DNA of 64,000 bases from Bradyrhizobium sp. Ai1a-2 (lineage in GTDB: Bacteria > Pseudomonadota > Alphaproteobacteria > Rhizobiales > Xanthobacteraceae): positions 27,539 to 91,538 of the forward strand of contig NZ_AUEZ01000035.1 of assembly GCF_000426245.1 (NCBI RefSeq), given 5' to 3'. The position numbers were made by a program, and so were the translations under genes. The notes below the pieces were generated by a model. That model was not told the origin of the DNA, did no database searches, and worked only from the letters and a program-made list of their open reading frames with translations. Positions 45,329 through 54,156 of this stretch are shown one piece after another. How positions within the stretch are numbered: position 1 is the stretch's first letter; each line of letters opens with the position of its first letter.

Positions 45329-45398
45329 CTAGCGCGTTTTCGAGCGAAGTGGACATCGGTTCGCGTGAAGAAAACGCGTCAAAACAAGAATCTAGAGC
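45329..45398 (+). repeat. intergenic repeat, family A, full copy
   Basis: GCGCGTTTTCGAGCGAAGTG followed by GACATCGGTTCGCGTGAAGA, AAACGCGTCAAAACAAG and AATCTAGAGC. GCGTTTTC and GAAAACGC arms can pair. Located between two convergent genes. Confidence 0.75.
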
Positions 45399-45406
45399 AC
45401 TCGCGA

Positions 45407-45423
45407 CAAACGCGAAGCGTTTG
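45407..45423. terminator. short hairpin between convergent genes
   Basis: CAAACGC-GAA-GCGTTTG, nearly identical to the hairpin at 15174-15190 and located nine bases from the stop of the transglutaminase-like gene. Confidence 0.45.
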
Positions 45424-45431
45424 CGTGGAGA

Positions 45432-46049
45432 TCAGGCGTTGCGGTCGCCCAGGGATGCCCAATAGTTGGGGTTCTTGGGCATCTGGATCCGCACCCAGCG
45501 ATAGGGCTTGCGCGACCAGGGCATGATGTTCTGGGACAGATTGTCGAGGACCAGCTCGCCGCTGAACGTGCGCACCACAACGACCAGGTGATGCTCGCCC
45601 CAGTTCGTCACCACCTCACTGAGCAGGACGGCCCGGGCCGGCCACCCCCTTGCGATCAGCTCGTGGCGCTTGGTCACCGCATAGTCGTTGCAGTCCCCGC
45701 TCGCGGGATGCAGCAGCCACTTCTCGCCGGCAAGCCCTTCGAGATTGGCCTGCGGCCGAATCCCGGCATTCACCGAATGGTTGACCTCCTTGAGATCGGC
45801 CCAACGCTCGGCGGTCAGCTTCAGCCGTCCGCCTCGGAACACCATGCGGCGCGGTTTGCACTCCTGGGAATATTTGAGGCAAAAGATCGTGAACGCCATC
45901 GGCGGCAGTGTCGGCGCATCGAACTTGATGTATTGAATGGCCCCGCGCAGCGCCATCGGCGTACCGACAAAGCCGGCCTTCGCACCGTGCTGCAACCCAA
46001 TCGTGAAGATGGCGGCGGCAACCGCCAAGACCTTTACAACTCCGCGCAT
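45432..46049 (-). CDS. transglutaminase-like cysteine protease (BTLCP family)
   Basis: 205 residues from the ATG at 46049 with GGGGGAG upstream. Signal peptide about 1-24. The catalytic triad is visible: Cys in ASGDCNDYAVTKRHEL, His in WGEHHLVVVVRT, Asp in LVLDNLSQ. BTLCP proteins are periplasmic bacterial relatives of transglutaminases, often next to export or c-di-GMP systems (LapG is one). It may process a surface protein; the substrate is unknown. Confidence 0.88.
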   Translation of the reverse strand: MRGVVKVLAVAAAIFTIGLQHGAKAGFVGTPMALRGAIQYIKFDAPTLPPMAFTIFCLKYSQECKPRRMVFRGGRLKLTAERWADLKEVNHSVNAGIRPQANLEGLAGEKWLLHPASGDCNDYAVTKRHELIARGWPARAVLLSEVVTNWGEHHLVVVVRTFSGELVLDNLSQNIMPWSRKPYRWVRIQMPKNPNYWASLGDRNA

Positions 46050-46214
46050 TTTGCGCTCCCCCGTTCTTGTTGCGGGCAAGCTACAAAAGACCTCTTGAGA
46101 TACAGCTCATTCGCTGCGCGGCCATTTAGTCAAAACCGACGCAACTCATTCTATAACAATTAACGATATTAGTCCGGAATGGTCTCTGATAAGAGCCGTC
46201 GCAGGACTGATCGG

Positions 46215-46276
46215 CTCTAGCGCGTTTTCGAGTGAAGAAAACGTGTCAAAACAAGGACCTGGAGCTTCGGCTCCAG
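46215..46276 (+). repeat. intergenic repeat, family A, deleted copy plus UUCG hairpin
   Basis: GCGCGTTTTCGAGTGAAGAA then AACGTGTCAAAACAAGGAC; the central GTGGATACCGGTTCGC is missing. It runs into CTGGAGC-TTCG-GCTCCAG, a perfect stem with a stable UUCG tetraloop at 46259-46276. Located upstream of the metallophosphatase gene, so it would be in its leader if transcribed from further upstream. Confidence 0.7.
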
Positions 46277-46298
46277 AGACAGGCGAGTTGGCTTAAGG

Positions 46299-47036
46299 AT
46301 GGGTCTGACCCGACGCTTTCGCAAGAACATCAAGCCCCGGCTTCCCGATGGCGTTCGCGTCTATGCGATCGGAGACGTCCACGGACGGGCAGATCTTCTT
46401 CAATCGCTCTTAACCGTAATCGACGTTGATCTCGACCGGTCGGCGCCGGAGCGCGCCATCCAGGTCTTTCTCGGCGATTACATCGATCGCGGACCGCAAT
46501 CGCGGGCTGTGCTCGATATCCTGATCCGGCGCAGCCAAAGTCACGAAACGGTTTGCCTCAAGGGGAACCACGAGGTGTTTCTGCTCGACGTCCTGAAGGA
46601 CCCCGCCAAGCTGCAGGACTGGCGCCACTACGGCGGCCTGTTGACGCTGATGTCCTATGGCGTGACCCCGACCATGAATCCGACCGCCGAGGAACAGGTC
46701 GAGTTCATCGAGCGATTGAAGCATGCCTTGCCGCCCGAGCACCTCGCGTTCCTCGAGCAGTTGCCGACTTCGTTCACCTGCGGGGACTTCTTCTTCGTCC
46801 ACGCCGGCGTTCGTCCCGGCGTTTCGCTCGACAGGCAGAACGACCAGGATCTGCTCTGGATCAGGGAGGAATTCCTCAATTCCGAGGAGCGTTTCGACAA
46901 ATACATCGTTCACGGACACACGCCCGTCAGCGCACCCGACGTTCGGCCGAACCGGATCAACATCGATACGGGCGCCTATGCGACCGGCAACTTGACGCTG
47001 CTGACGATACAGGGTGATAGTCTGCTCGCGATTTGA
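46299..47036 (+). CDS. metallophosphoesterase (PrpA/serine-threonine phosphatase-like)
   Basis: 245 residues. All metal-binding motifs of calcineurin-like phosphatases are present: AIGDVHGR (23-30), GDYIDRGPQS, LKGNHE and VHGHTPV. Similar proteins are bacterial protein or dinucleotide phosphatases. Located in the polysaccharide locus of a tyrosine kinase, it might act on phosphoproteins, but that is inference. Start ATG 46299. Confidence 0.88.
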   Translation: MGLTRRFRKNIKPRLPDGVRVYAIGDVHGRADLLQSLLTVIDVDLDRSAPERAIQVFLGDYIDRGPQSRAVLDILIRRSQSHETVCLKGNHEVFLLDVLKDPAKLQDWRHYGGLLTLMSYGVTPTMNPTAEEQVEFIERLKHALPPEHLAFLEQLPTSFTCGDFFFVHAGVRPGVSLDRQNDQDLLWIREEFLNSEERFDKYIVHGHTPVSAPDVRPNRINIDTGAYATGNLTLLTIQGDSLLAI

Positions 47037-47099
47037 AGTTTCAATTGGGTTTATCCAGCGCGCCGGCGAACAGACGGTGCTCATCCACATATTCAGCCG

Positions 47100-47765
47100 A
47101 TGAATCAAATGACCTGGCTCCGCGCGGTAGGAGCGTGCACGGCGGTGGTACTGATCACCTATGCCGGCTTCGCCTTCTGTGCGGCCCTGAGTCGGTCCAA
47201 GCTTCGTGCAGACGAGCTGGTCACGGGCAGATTTCAACCCGAGGCCGGGACAGGTTTTGCCTCCACCGTCCTCGCGGCTCTGTTTCCCTTCGATGGAGAT
47301 TTTCTCGCTGATCATGCCATCGCGAAGACGGCGCAGGTTCTCAATCAACCCGCTCTCGATGCTTCGACCCGGGCGGAGGACAATCGGGCCGCCCAAGGCG
47401 CAGTCGTGGCCGCGCTGAATGTTTCGCCGATAAGGCCGGTGCTCTGGTTGACCCTCGCAACGTTGAAAGCGCGGACCAACGGCACAGCCCTTCCCGCACT
47501 GAAGGCTTCCTACCTCACGGGACCCGTGTCGTCCGACGTCGCGTTTATGAGACTTCAGGCCGTCACGTCGAGTTCGGCCGCCTCGGATGAAGAAATCCGC
47601 CTGCTCGCTCTATCGGATATCCGCGCCGTACTCTCGAACCGCCCCCGTTTCGAAGCCGCGCTCATCGCAGCCTATGTACAGGCCACCCAGAGCGGCAAAA
47701 CCCTGCTGATGGAATCCGCGCAGGCCCTGGACCCGAAGTTCAGCGGCCTGTTGCGGCGATACTAA
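47100..47765 (+). CDS. secreted/anchored helical protein of the polysaccharide locus
   Basis: 221 residues from the ATG at 47100. One N-terminal hydrophobic segment (about 8-30), then a helical Ala/Leu-rich region containing VLWLTLATLKA and LRRY at the end. Its layout resembles that of the product of 35038-35814, a possible distant relative. A 131-base internal segment is duplicated at 49860-49990. Function unknown. Confidence 0.7.
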   Translation: MNQMTWLRAVGACTAVVLITYAGFAFCAALSRSKLRADELVTGRFQPEAGTGFASTVLAALFPFDGDFLADHAIAKTAQVLNQPALDASTRAEDNRAAQGAVVAALNVSPIRPVLWLTLATLKARTNGTALPALKASYLTGPVSSDVAFMRLQAVTSSSAASDEEIRLLALSDIRAVLSNRPRFEAALIAAYVQATQSGKTLLMESAQALDPKFSGLLRRY

Positions 47766-47816
47766 TCCAGGACGCGTACCCTGCTTACCGCGTGTGCCGC
47801 AATTGAGGGCCAAGGG

Positions 47817-48635
47817 CTAAGCCAGGTCACTCGGGGGCGCCGTCTGTGGTCCAGCCGTTTGTTGCGCAATGATTCCTTCCAGCCGCGAGATGTTTTCCAG
47901 GAGGCGCTGACTGGTCAGGAGGAGGAAGTAATAGCCGAATTGCGGATTCTGAAAGTAGATTTCGAGTAGCCTTTCATAAGTTATGGTGAGGACTTGTCCG
48001 TCTTCTATGCACTCGACCGTCCCGGTTCGTCGGTTATTCGGCGTGAGAAAGCCAAGTTCTCCCATGAGGCGTCCTGGCGGAAGCTCGACGCCGATTTCCT
48101 TGACCAGAAACTTCCCTGTGACGGTGAGAAACATTTCGGCAGCCGCATCACCCTTCTTGAACAATCTGTCGCCCCGGCGATATCGACGCTCGGTCATGAA
48201 CGGCTTGAGCCATTCCATCGACATGTCGCCCTGCGTCGCGCTGCGTGCCTTCTTGACGAGCTTGAGCATTTGACGGAGGCGAACGGCGTTGATCGGCAGC
48301 AACAGCAGATAAAGGAGAAAAGTGGAGACGTTTCCGGAAAGCGCGCCAAAGGTCGCGAAGAATGTACAGCCGACCATGTTCGCGACCCGAAGCGGCACCA
48401 TCGTCTGCATCAGCAAGGTAGCGACAAAGAAGATGGCGCCGACCAAGGCGAACATGTTGGCGAGCGTGATGTTGGCCAGCACAATTTCGACCAGCCGATT
48501 AAACAGTGCGTCGGAGGTGATGTTGTTGGGATCAAGTCCCATTTGGACCAGAATCTTTGCGATCCTGAGATTGTCTGCGGCCGCATTAAGAATGCGGTCC
48601 AGTATCGTCGAAAAATCTGCAATGCTGGGCTGCAT
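47817..48635 (-). CDS. membrane protein with cyclic-nucleotide-binding domain
   Basis: 272 residues. Two to three hydrophobic segments (about 52-75 and 80-115) are followed by a Crp-type cyclic-nucleotide-binding domain (about 145-255) with RYRRGDRLFKKGDAAAEMFL and PPGRLMGELGFLTPNNRRTG. There is no helix-turn-helix. It probably senses a nucleotide at the membrane; the Popeye-like arrangement (membrane part first) is unusual in bacteria. It lies downstream of the HD-domain gene on the same strand. Confidence 0.8.
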   Translation of the reverse strand: MQPSIADFSTILDRILNAAADNLRIAKILVQMGLDPNNITSDALFNRLVEIVLANITLANMFALVGAIFFVATLLMQTMVPLRVANMVGCTFFATFGALSGNVSTFLLYLLLLPINAVRLRQMLKLVKKARSATQGDMSMEWLKPFMTERRYRRGDRLFKKGDAAAEMFLTVTGKFLVKEIGVELPPGRLMGELGFLTPNNRRTGTVECIEDGQVLTITYERLLEIYFQNPQFGYYFLLLTSQRLLENISRLEGIIAQQTAGPQTAPPSDLA

Positions 48636-48820
48636 CGTATTTTCTCGTGCGGGTAAAGGCCGTCGTTATGGTCGGATGTCATGGATGTAGATAGTCGAAG
48701 CCGGTCGGCACCCATGCAATCCGTCAATTAGTTGGTTCTGCCGTCGTACGTAACGCCAAGCCGGAGCAATGTAGGCGCAAATTTTGCGTCAGGGGAAGAC
48801 CGGACGCGGTCGTAACGCGG

Positions 48821-49716
48821 TCAAAGCGACGCTGGTGACCCGCTGCCTCCGCCAGCTGGGCCACTCGGCAGTGCACCAGTAATGGCTCCCCGGTGCTCTT
48901 CTGAGAACACGTGCGCATAGAGATTGGCGATCCATTGCTTGCCTTCCTGCGTGACCCGCAGATACCGAAGTGCGTCGCCGATATAGGGGCAGACAGCATT
49001 CCAGAAAAAGTGGGGTACGCTGCGCGTAAATCATCGGGAGTTTGATATCCGAGCTTCCCGCTCGCACCGGTTTCCCGAAATTCGGCAAACAAGGCCGACG
49101 TCTTGCGCAGATAGTCGATGTCGGCCAATTGGCCGATCAAATCGGCTGCACGAAGCAAGCCAGGATAATCCGTTGTATTGGTATGCTCCTCGCCCTCCGG
49201 TACCGGAAAGCGCGTGTGCTCGATGTTTGCCTCGATTTCTTGCGTATCGATGTCGGTCAAGCTCACCCTGCCGAAACGTTCGCGGACAAAGAGCTTGGAT
49301 CGCGTGACATGATACGGGGTCAAGGATGCGTCCGTGGCTCCGGCGGATATTTGCACGAGATCACCGTTTTCGTTACAGACATATTGTCCATTCCGGTCGC
49401 CCCGACAGACCCCACGCACATAGCCGATGTCGTGGCACAAGAGCGAAATCATGAAATGGAGCCAGTCGCGGGGCCTGACGCCACCTTCGATCGTATGCTT
49501 GCCGAGTAGAATGTCCTGGCCGACCAACGTCACCATGATGGTGTGGTTCATGTCGTGGTAGGCCGCATCGCTGTTGGCAATATTCTCCAGCGCGAGGCGC
49601 CCGACGAAACCAATGATATCCGGATAGGCGGGCTCGAGGATTCCGTAGATTTGGCCGTACTTGCCTTTAAGTTGCTCAACGAACGCTTGGATGACAATTT
49701 GAGTTGGGTTGAACAT
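48821..49716 (-). pseudogene. HD-domain metal-dependent phosphohydrolase, frameshifted
   Basis: The ATG at 49716 (GGAGG five bases upstream) opens a frame with AAYHDMNHTIMV and LLCHDIGYVRG, the H...HD metal ligands of HD phosphohydrolases. After AAYPTF the frame breaks at a run of five A on the plus strand (49005-49009): one more base would read FFWNAVCPYIGDALRYLRVT and continue to GKQWIANLYAHVFSEEHRG, ending at 48821. As read, the frame instead runs on to 48724 with an unrelated Arg/Thr-rich tail. Either a recent mutation, homopolymer slippage or a sequencing error. The intact protein would be about 298 residues. Confidence 0.8.
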
Positions 49717-49859
49717 GATCGCCTCCAATGCGCGGATGCTATTCCGGTTCGAGTACGTCGTCACGGGGGTTGGCCCCCGAATTCACCCGAAGCCCGGTCG
49801 CGTCCCGACGGCCCTGTCGAACCCTGATTTTGGGGCGGCCCCCAGGATTGGGCACGGCT

Positions 49860-49990
49860 GACGGCGCAGGTTCTGAATCAACCCGCGCTCGATGCTTCGA
49901 TCCAGGCGGAGGACAATCAGGCCGCTCAAGGCGCAGTCGTGGCCGCGCTGACCGTTTCGCCGATAGGGCCGGTGCTCTGGCTGACCCTCG
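49860..49990 (+). pseudogene. fragment duplicated from the gene at 47100-47765
   Basis: The 131 bases match 47328-47458 almost base for base and encode TAQVLNQPALDAS, AEDNQAAQGAVVAAL and PVLWLTLG in the same order. No start codon or flanking gene sequence accompanies it. The two copies are in the same orientation and flank the cyclic-nucleotide-binding and HD-domain genes. Confidence 0.85.
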
Positions 49991-50011
49991 GCCGTACGGA
50001 AGAACAACCCT

Positions 50012-51103
50012 TTACCGCGCCCTGACTTCTTCAACCTTCGAAATCGCTCGCTCAAATTTCCTATTGAAAAGCCACATCGCATCAAGAATTTCGCGGAAGG
50101 ATGCCGATGTTCTTCTTCTGTCGGCTTGTCCAAAAGCGAAGATACTGTTGTTTCGCAGATGCCTCATGATCACGCGGTCGGACACCCTGTAGTCCGTCAA
50201 GTGGCCCGACCTGAGCGCGGACCTTGTCGGCGTCGGAATGATCTGTATGAGCTCAAAGAATTTCATTTGATCGATCGGGCTTGGCAGCGTTTTCACGATT
50301 GCGGGGATTTCCCGGAAAAGGTCTGCGTGGGCGTTCATGAGGCCGTCTCTCACCGCGGTCCAGTGATTGAGCCGATGATCCATGTCGCCGATCCGCGCCT
50401 CTTCCCTGTCATCGCGAGCGATCAATTCCGGATCAGAGGTGATCATCGACTTCTTCAGGGCCTCCCATTTCCTTCGGCCATTCCGATCCTCATCTGGTCC
50501 TGTCTGCAGACTACCCTTGTATGTATTCGAGCGCGCATTCCCGACATTTTGCTTGCCGTTTGTCTCCGCAAAAAAGAGCCCCAGGCTGATCCGACCTGCC
50601 GCTTCGGCCTGAGTGGCATCAAGGCCCTTGGCTCGCGCGATCGCAACGCCCAAATCGAAAACATCCTTGAACGGTGTCGCCGAGTTTTGCGCGTTGGCGG
50701 GCGGCGCCTCCATGAGGTCGAAGAGCTTGCCGTACTCATCAACCAGCGGCTCAATATCGGCGTCAAAGTACTCGGGAGGAATTCCGAATTTGTTGGGTCT
50801 TCCGATTTTGGATGGAAGCGCATCCGTGAGATCCTTGTAGGCACTCATGAGATCGATACGTGCAAGATAGAGTGCTTGTCCCGGCAGGTTCGGAAGCCGG
50901 CGATTCGAGTCGATCTCGCTGCGCCGCTCGTTCAGGATCGATTTGAAGTTGCTCAATGAGTGAGTGTAGGTATCGCGTGCGTTCGATTGTTTGGTCGTGA
51001 GCGCGGCCGGCTGCCCCATTGCGGGTGCCATGCTGACATTGACTGGCGCCATGAACAAAGTTGCGAGAGCAAGAGACGCCTTGGTATAGCATCTAATTTT
51101 CAT
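50012..51103 (-). CDS. secreted protein with possible lysozyme-like motif
   Basis: 363 residues from the ATG at 51103, GGGAAA upstream. Signal peptide about 1-30. A helical first half is followed by SLGLFFAETNGKQN and NTYKGSLQTGPDEDRNGRR, which resembles the Glu...Gly-x-x-Gln signature of lytic transglycosylase/goose-lysozyme folds; the Glu in FFAET would be catalytic. The match is by eye only. A peptidoglycan-acting role is therefore tentative. Confidence 0.65.
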   Translation of the reverse strand: MKIRCYTKASLALATLFMAPVNVSMAPAMGQPAALTTKQSNARDTYTHSLSNFKSILNERRSEIDSNRRLPNLPGQALYLARIDLMSAYKDLTDALPSKIGRPNKFGIPPEYFDADIEPLVDEYGKLFDLMEAPPANAQNSATPFKDVFDLGVAIARAKGLDATQAEAAGRISLGLFFAETNGKQNVGNARSNTYKGSLQTGPDEDRNGRRKWEALKKSMITSDPELIARDDREEARIGDMDHRLNHWTAVRDGLMNAHADLFREIPAIVKTLPSPIDQMKFFELIQIIPTPTRSALRSGHLTDYRVSDRVIMRHLRNNSIFAFGQADRRRTSASFREILDAMWLFNRKFERAISKVEEVRAR

Positions 51104-51190
51104 GGCGGTTTCCCAATGCCGATGGGGCCAGCGGCTAGTGGATCGTAAACATCAAGAGCGCGGCTTGGCGAGCGGGTCTCAAATCCGGTC

Positions 51191-51580
51191 TCAGGACCAG
51201 AAGCGATCCTCTCGCTGCTCGTCACCTTGATACTCGCGGAACTCGATCGCCTTCCCGTCCTTCATTTTCCAGACATGCACCTCCGGAAATCTCTCGGAGA
51301 CCCCCCTTCTCTCTGCATTTGCGGTGGCCAACACGACCACGAGATCGCCCTCGGCCAGGACGTTGTGCACATCAATGCTAAACAGCCCCCCGGAAAGCTC
51401 CATCGTGCGTTGAAAGAAGCTCCCCACCTGATCGTGCCCGGTGTAATCGCCTGATAGCGGACTATGGCCGGGAACATGCCAAGTAATGCTCGGATCGAAG
51501 GCTGCAAAGACCGCAGGGACGTTTCCCAGCGCGAAGTCCTCGTAGGCTTTGCGAATAATCATCGCATTTGATCTGGTCAT
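51191..51580 (-). CDS. SnoaL-like/NTF2-fold protein
   Basis: 129 residues from the ATG at 51580 with GGGAG six bases upstream. The pattern IIRKAYEDFALGNVPAVFAA, ITWHVPGHSPLSGDYTG and VHVWKMKDGKAIEFREYQGD is typical of ketosteroid isomerase-like SnoaL proteins, small cone-shaped folds with varied hydrolase or isomerase roles. Divergent from the TetR gene, which may control it. Confidence 0.85.
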   Translation of the reverse strand: MTRSNAMIIRKAYEDFALGNVPAVFAAFDPSITWHVPGHSPLSGDYTGHDQVGSFFQRTMELSGGLFSIDVHNVLAEGDLVVVLATANAERRGVSERFPEVHVWKMKDGKAIEFREYQGDEQREDRFWS

Positions 51581-51883
51581 CGGCTTCTCCCTTGTGCTGG
51601 CCCATCTCCTTTGCGGCATCCATCCGCCCGTCTCGACCCAAGGTACGCTCTGCCTCGTTTGTGGCGGGGATGCGGGACGTGCGGCCGGGGATGGTCAGCC
51701 GACCGGATGCATTGTCTGGCATGACCCTACTCCTCGGTTTCTGAGGCCAAGGAGACTACACCTGCGGCCGGTGCAATCGGCCAGGCGCGAGAAACGGCCT
51801 TGGCTTTCAGAGCCTTGCGGTCATTTACAGGGGACGAGCGAGGGCGCCGTTGGTACCTTACGAGCGGGTCACTTGCGATTTAA

Positions 51884-51897
51884 AGACCAATTGGTCT
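51884..51897. promoter_or_regulatory. perfect palindrome, likely TetR operator
   Basis: AGACCAATTGGTCT is a 14-base perfect palindrome 11 bases before the tetR-family ATG, within the region shared by the divergent SnoaL gene. This is the usual site and symmetry for TetR autoregulation. Confidence 0.6.
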
Positions 51898-51908
51898 ATA
51901 TATCAGCA

Positions 51909-52523
51909 ATGAGCCGCCAAACCCCAATGCAGTTGCCCCGTGGCCGCCCCCGAAGTTTCGACGTGGAAGCCGCTGTCGAGCGCGCGATGGATGTATTCTG
52001 GTCGCGCGGCTATCACGCCACGGCGCTCCCGGACCTTCTTCGTGCGACGAAGCTCTCGCGTGGCAGCCTTTACGCCGCTTTCGGTGACAAACACTCGCTC
52101 TTCTTGCGTGCGCTTGATCGCTACATCGCCGATGCCCTGACACGGATGGATGTCGAACTCGACCCCCGCAGAGAGCCGGTCGACGGCCTGCGGGCCTACC
52201 TTGCCGGTTATGTTGACCGCACGAGCGGCGCCAATGGTCGGCGCGGATGCCTGCTGGTGGCCACGGCCATGGAGCTGGCCGGCCAGGATGCTGAAGTTGG
52301 TCGTCGCATCGCGAGCTTTTTCAAAGCCATGGAGGCCAGGGTGGCGGATGCGCTTTCCCGTGCGAGGACGGCGGGCAAGTTGGCCGATGGTGTTGAGCCT
52401 TCAAGTGCCGCCCGAATTCTCGTTTGTTTCGTTGAAGGGCTGCGAGTAGTCGGCAAAACGGCACCGACACGGACCACATCGCAAGCCACCGTTGAGGCCC
52501 TTCTCGACCGCTTCATCAAGTAG
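51909..52523 (+). CDS. TetR/AcrR-family transcriptional regulator
   Basis: 204 residues. N-terminal helix-turn-helix: VERAMDVFWSRGYHATALPD and LSRGSLYAAFGDKHSLFLRAL; the rest is a helical ligand domain with TSGANGRRGCLLVATAMEL. It probably represses itself and the neighbouring SnoaL-like and EamA transporter genes. Start ATG 51909 follows the operator-like palindrome. Confidence 0.92.
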   Translation: MSRQTPMQLPRGRPRSFDVEAAVERAMDVFWSRGYHATALPDLLRATKLSRGSLYAAFGDKHSLFLRALDRYIADALTRMDVELDPRREPVDGLRAYLAGYVDRTSGANGRRGCLLVATAMELAGQDAEVGRRIASFFKAMEARVADALSRARTAGKLADGVEPSSAARILVCFVEGLRVVGKTAPTRTTSQATVEALLDRFIK

Positions 52524-52594
52524 AAGAACCCATGGACGTCTTCGCTAATGGCACGTCGATATTTGGACTGATCGGTCTTGAAAGGAAGGATGCC

Positions 52595-53455
52595 ATGTCT
52601 GCGATCCAGATCGTCTGCGCGGTGGCCGTTCCCTTGCTCTGGGGTTATCAGTTCGTGGCCATCAAGGTGGGCGTTACGGAGTTTCCGCCCCTCTTCTTCC
52701 TCGCACTGCGCTTCCTGGCCATCGCGCTGCTGCTGGTTCCGTTCGTCAAAAGGCCCACGCGTCAACAGTTCGGCCCTATCGCCGCTATTTCGATTTTCTT
52801 TGGCGGACTGAACTTCGGGCTCTTCTATGTTGGCCTTGGGCTCGGCTCGGGAAGCATGTCGGCCGTCGCATATCAACTCGCCACGCCCTTCACCGTCCTG
52901 TTAGCCTGGCCGCTGCTCGCGGAGAGGCCGTCTCGCACCACATCCGCCGGAGTGGTGCTTGCATTCGTCGGCGTGGTCGTGTTGGCAGCGGAGCCTGGCC
53001 TGTCGGCAAACGCGCTTCCGCTGCTGCTTGTGGTCGGGGCAGCCTTCGCATTCGCGGTATCCAACGTCTTGACGAAACGCTATGGCCCTTTCGATCCCCT
53101 GATGTTGATGGGGTGGTCGTCGCTGCTCACGGTGCCGCAGGTCATGCTGATGTCGTTGCTCCTCGAATATGGACAACTGGCGAGCCTTGTCACGGCGGAT
53201 GAACGTGGTTGGCTGGCGCTCGCCTACACAATTTTCATCGGAGGAATTGTTGGGTTTGGCCTCTGGTTCTGGCTGATCGCCCGTTGCTCCATGGGCCGCG
53301 TCGCGCCGTTCGGTCTGCTGCTTCCGGTGTTCGCCTTGATTTCGAGCGTGTTGTTCCTTGGCGACCGCATGACCCCAAAGTTGATTGTCGGTGGGCTGCT
53401 CGCGATCTGCGGCGTCGCCATTACACAAGTAAGGCCGAGCGCTCGACCCATTTGA
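52595..53455 (+). CDS. EamA/DMT-family transporter
   Basis: 286 residues from the ATG at 52595, GGAAGG five bases upstream. Ten membrane helices in two EamA repeats; AVPLLWGYQFVAIKVGVTEF at the N-terminus and FGLLLPVFALISSVLFLGD in the second repeat are typical of the drug/metabolite transporter superfamily (YdcZ/RhaT-like exporters). Probably co-transcribed with the upstream tetR-family gene; the transported substrate is unknown. Confidence 0.9.
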   Translation: MSAIQIVCAVAVPLLWGYQFVAIKVGVTEFPPLFFLALRFLAIALLLVPFVKRPTRQQFGPIAAISIFFGGLNFGLFYVGLGLGSGSMSAVAYQLATPFTVLLAWPLLAERPSRTTSAGVVLAFVGVVVLAAEPGLSANALPLLLVVGAAFAFAVSNVLTKRYGPFDPLMLMGWSSLLTVPQVMLMSLLLEYGQLASLVTADERGWLALAYTIFIGGIVGFGLWFWLIARCSMGRVAPFGLLLPVFALISSVLFLGDRMTPKLIVGGLLAICGVAITQVRPSARPI

Positions 53456-54156
53456 ACCCGGAAATCGCGTCGTGGCGCGTCAGCGGATAAGCAGACATCC
53501 GGCGATTAGGCCAAACATGGCGCGAGTGACCATGGTGCTCTCAGAGGGCGCCAATCATCACCGCGGATCAGGAAGGCAATTTTAAGCGCTCTGTCTGGAC
53601 TAATCGCAAAGGTCTTCCGCCGACAATCGGATCGAACTCGTTCAATGACCTCGTGATCTCGTCCATGATGGGTAATTCTCGGATGCAACGCCACTCAGTT
53701 GGAGGCCCCTTTCATATCATAGCTGTTTCGCCTTATGGCCCAAGGCTGACCAACGTCGCGATGTCGGCTTTCTGCGCTGACCGGACTCGCGCTCGAAATT
53801 GCAGATGGCTTCTGCTGACTCTCGCCCGGCGGTGCCGCTGGAGCCCACTGTCCAACTTCCGGACAAAGCGGCGGTGGCTTGCGGATGGCGAAGCCCGGCG
53901 CCCCAAACGCGGGCACGTCAACGGTGTCCAGACCTATGAAACAGTCGGCATGAGCTCGCGTCCCAATATCTTGGACGCAGCAACCGAACGCGCAGTCCGA
54001 ATTCGCCCTTGATCCCTTGCGGCGGTACCCTCGTCCTTGGCGCAGAGAATATCGCCGTCTATCTCGTCGAGGTGCACGCCGGCGAACAGACAATCAACCT
54101 CTTCGCACCGACGACCAATGCCATGCGAGCTCGTATCGCTCGGTCATGAATGTTGA
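53456..54156. other. 701-base stretch without a convincing gene
   Basis: Several overlapping frames exist, none with typical codon use throughout. The best is a short plus-strand frame from a TTG at 54009 to a stop at 54149 (46 codons, with CGGTLVLGAENIAVYLVEVH); it may be the tail of a decayed gene. I see no RNA gene or clear repeat here. Confidence 0.4.

Noticed and set aside
48724..48820. Extended C-terminal tail of the HD-domain frame
   Set aside because: The tail after the homopolymer is unrelated to the family and the alternative frame gives a sensible continuation, so I annotate a frameshift instead of a longer protein.
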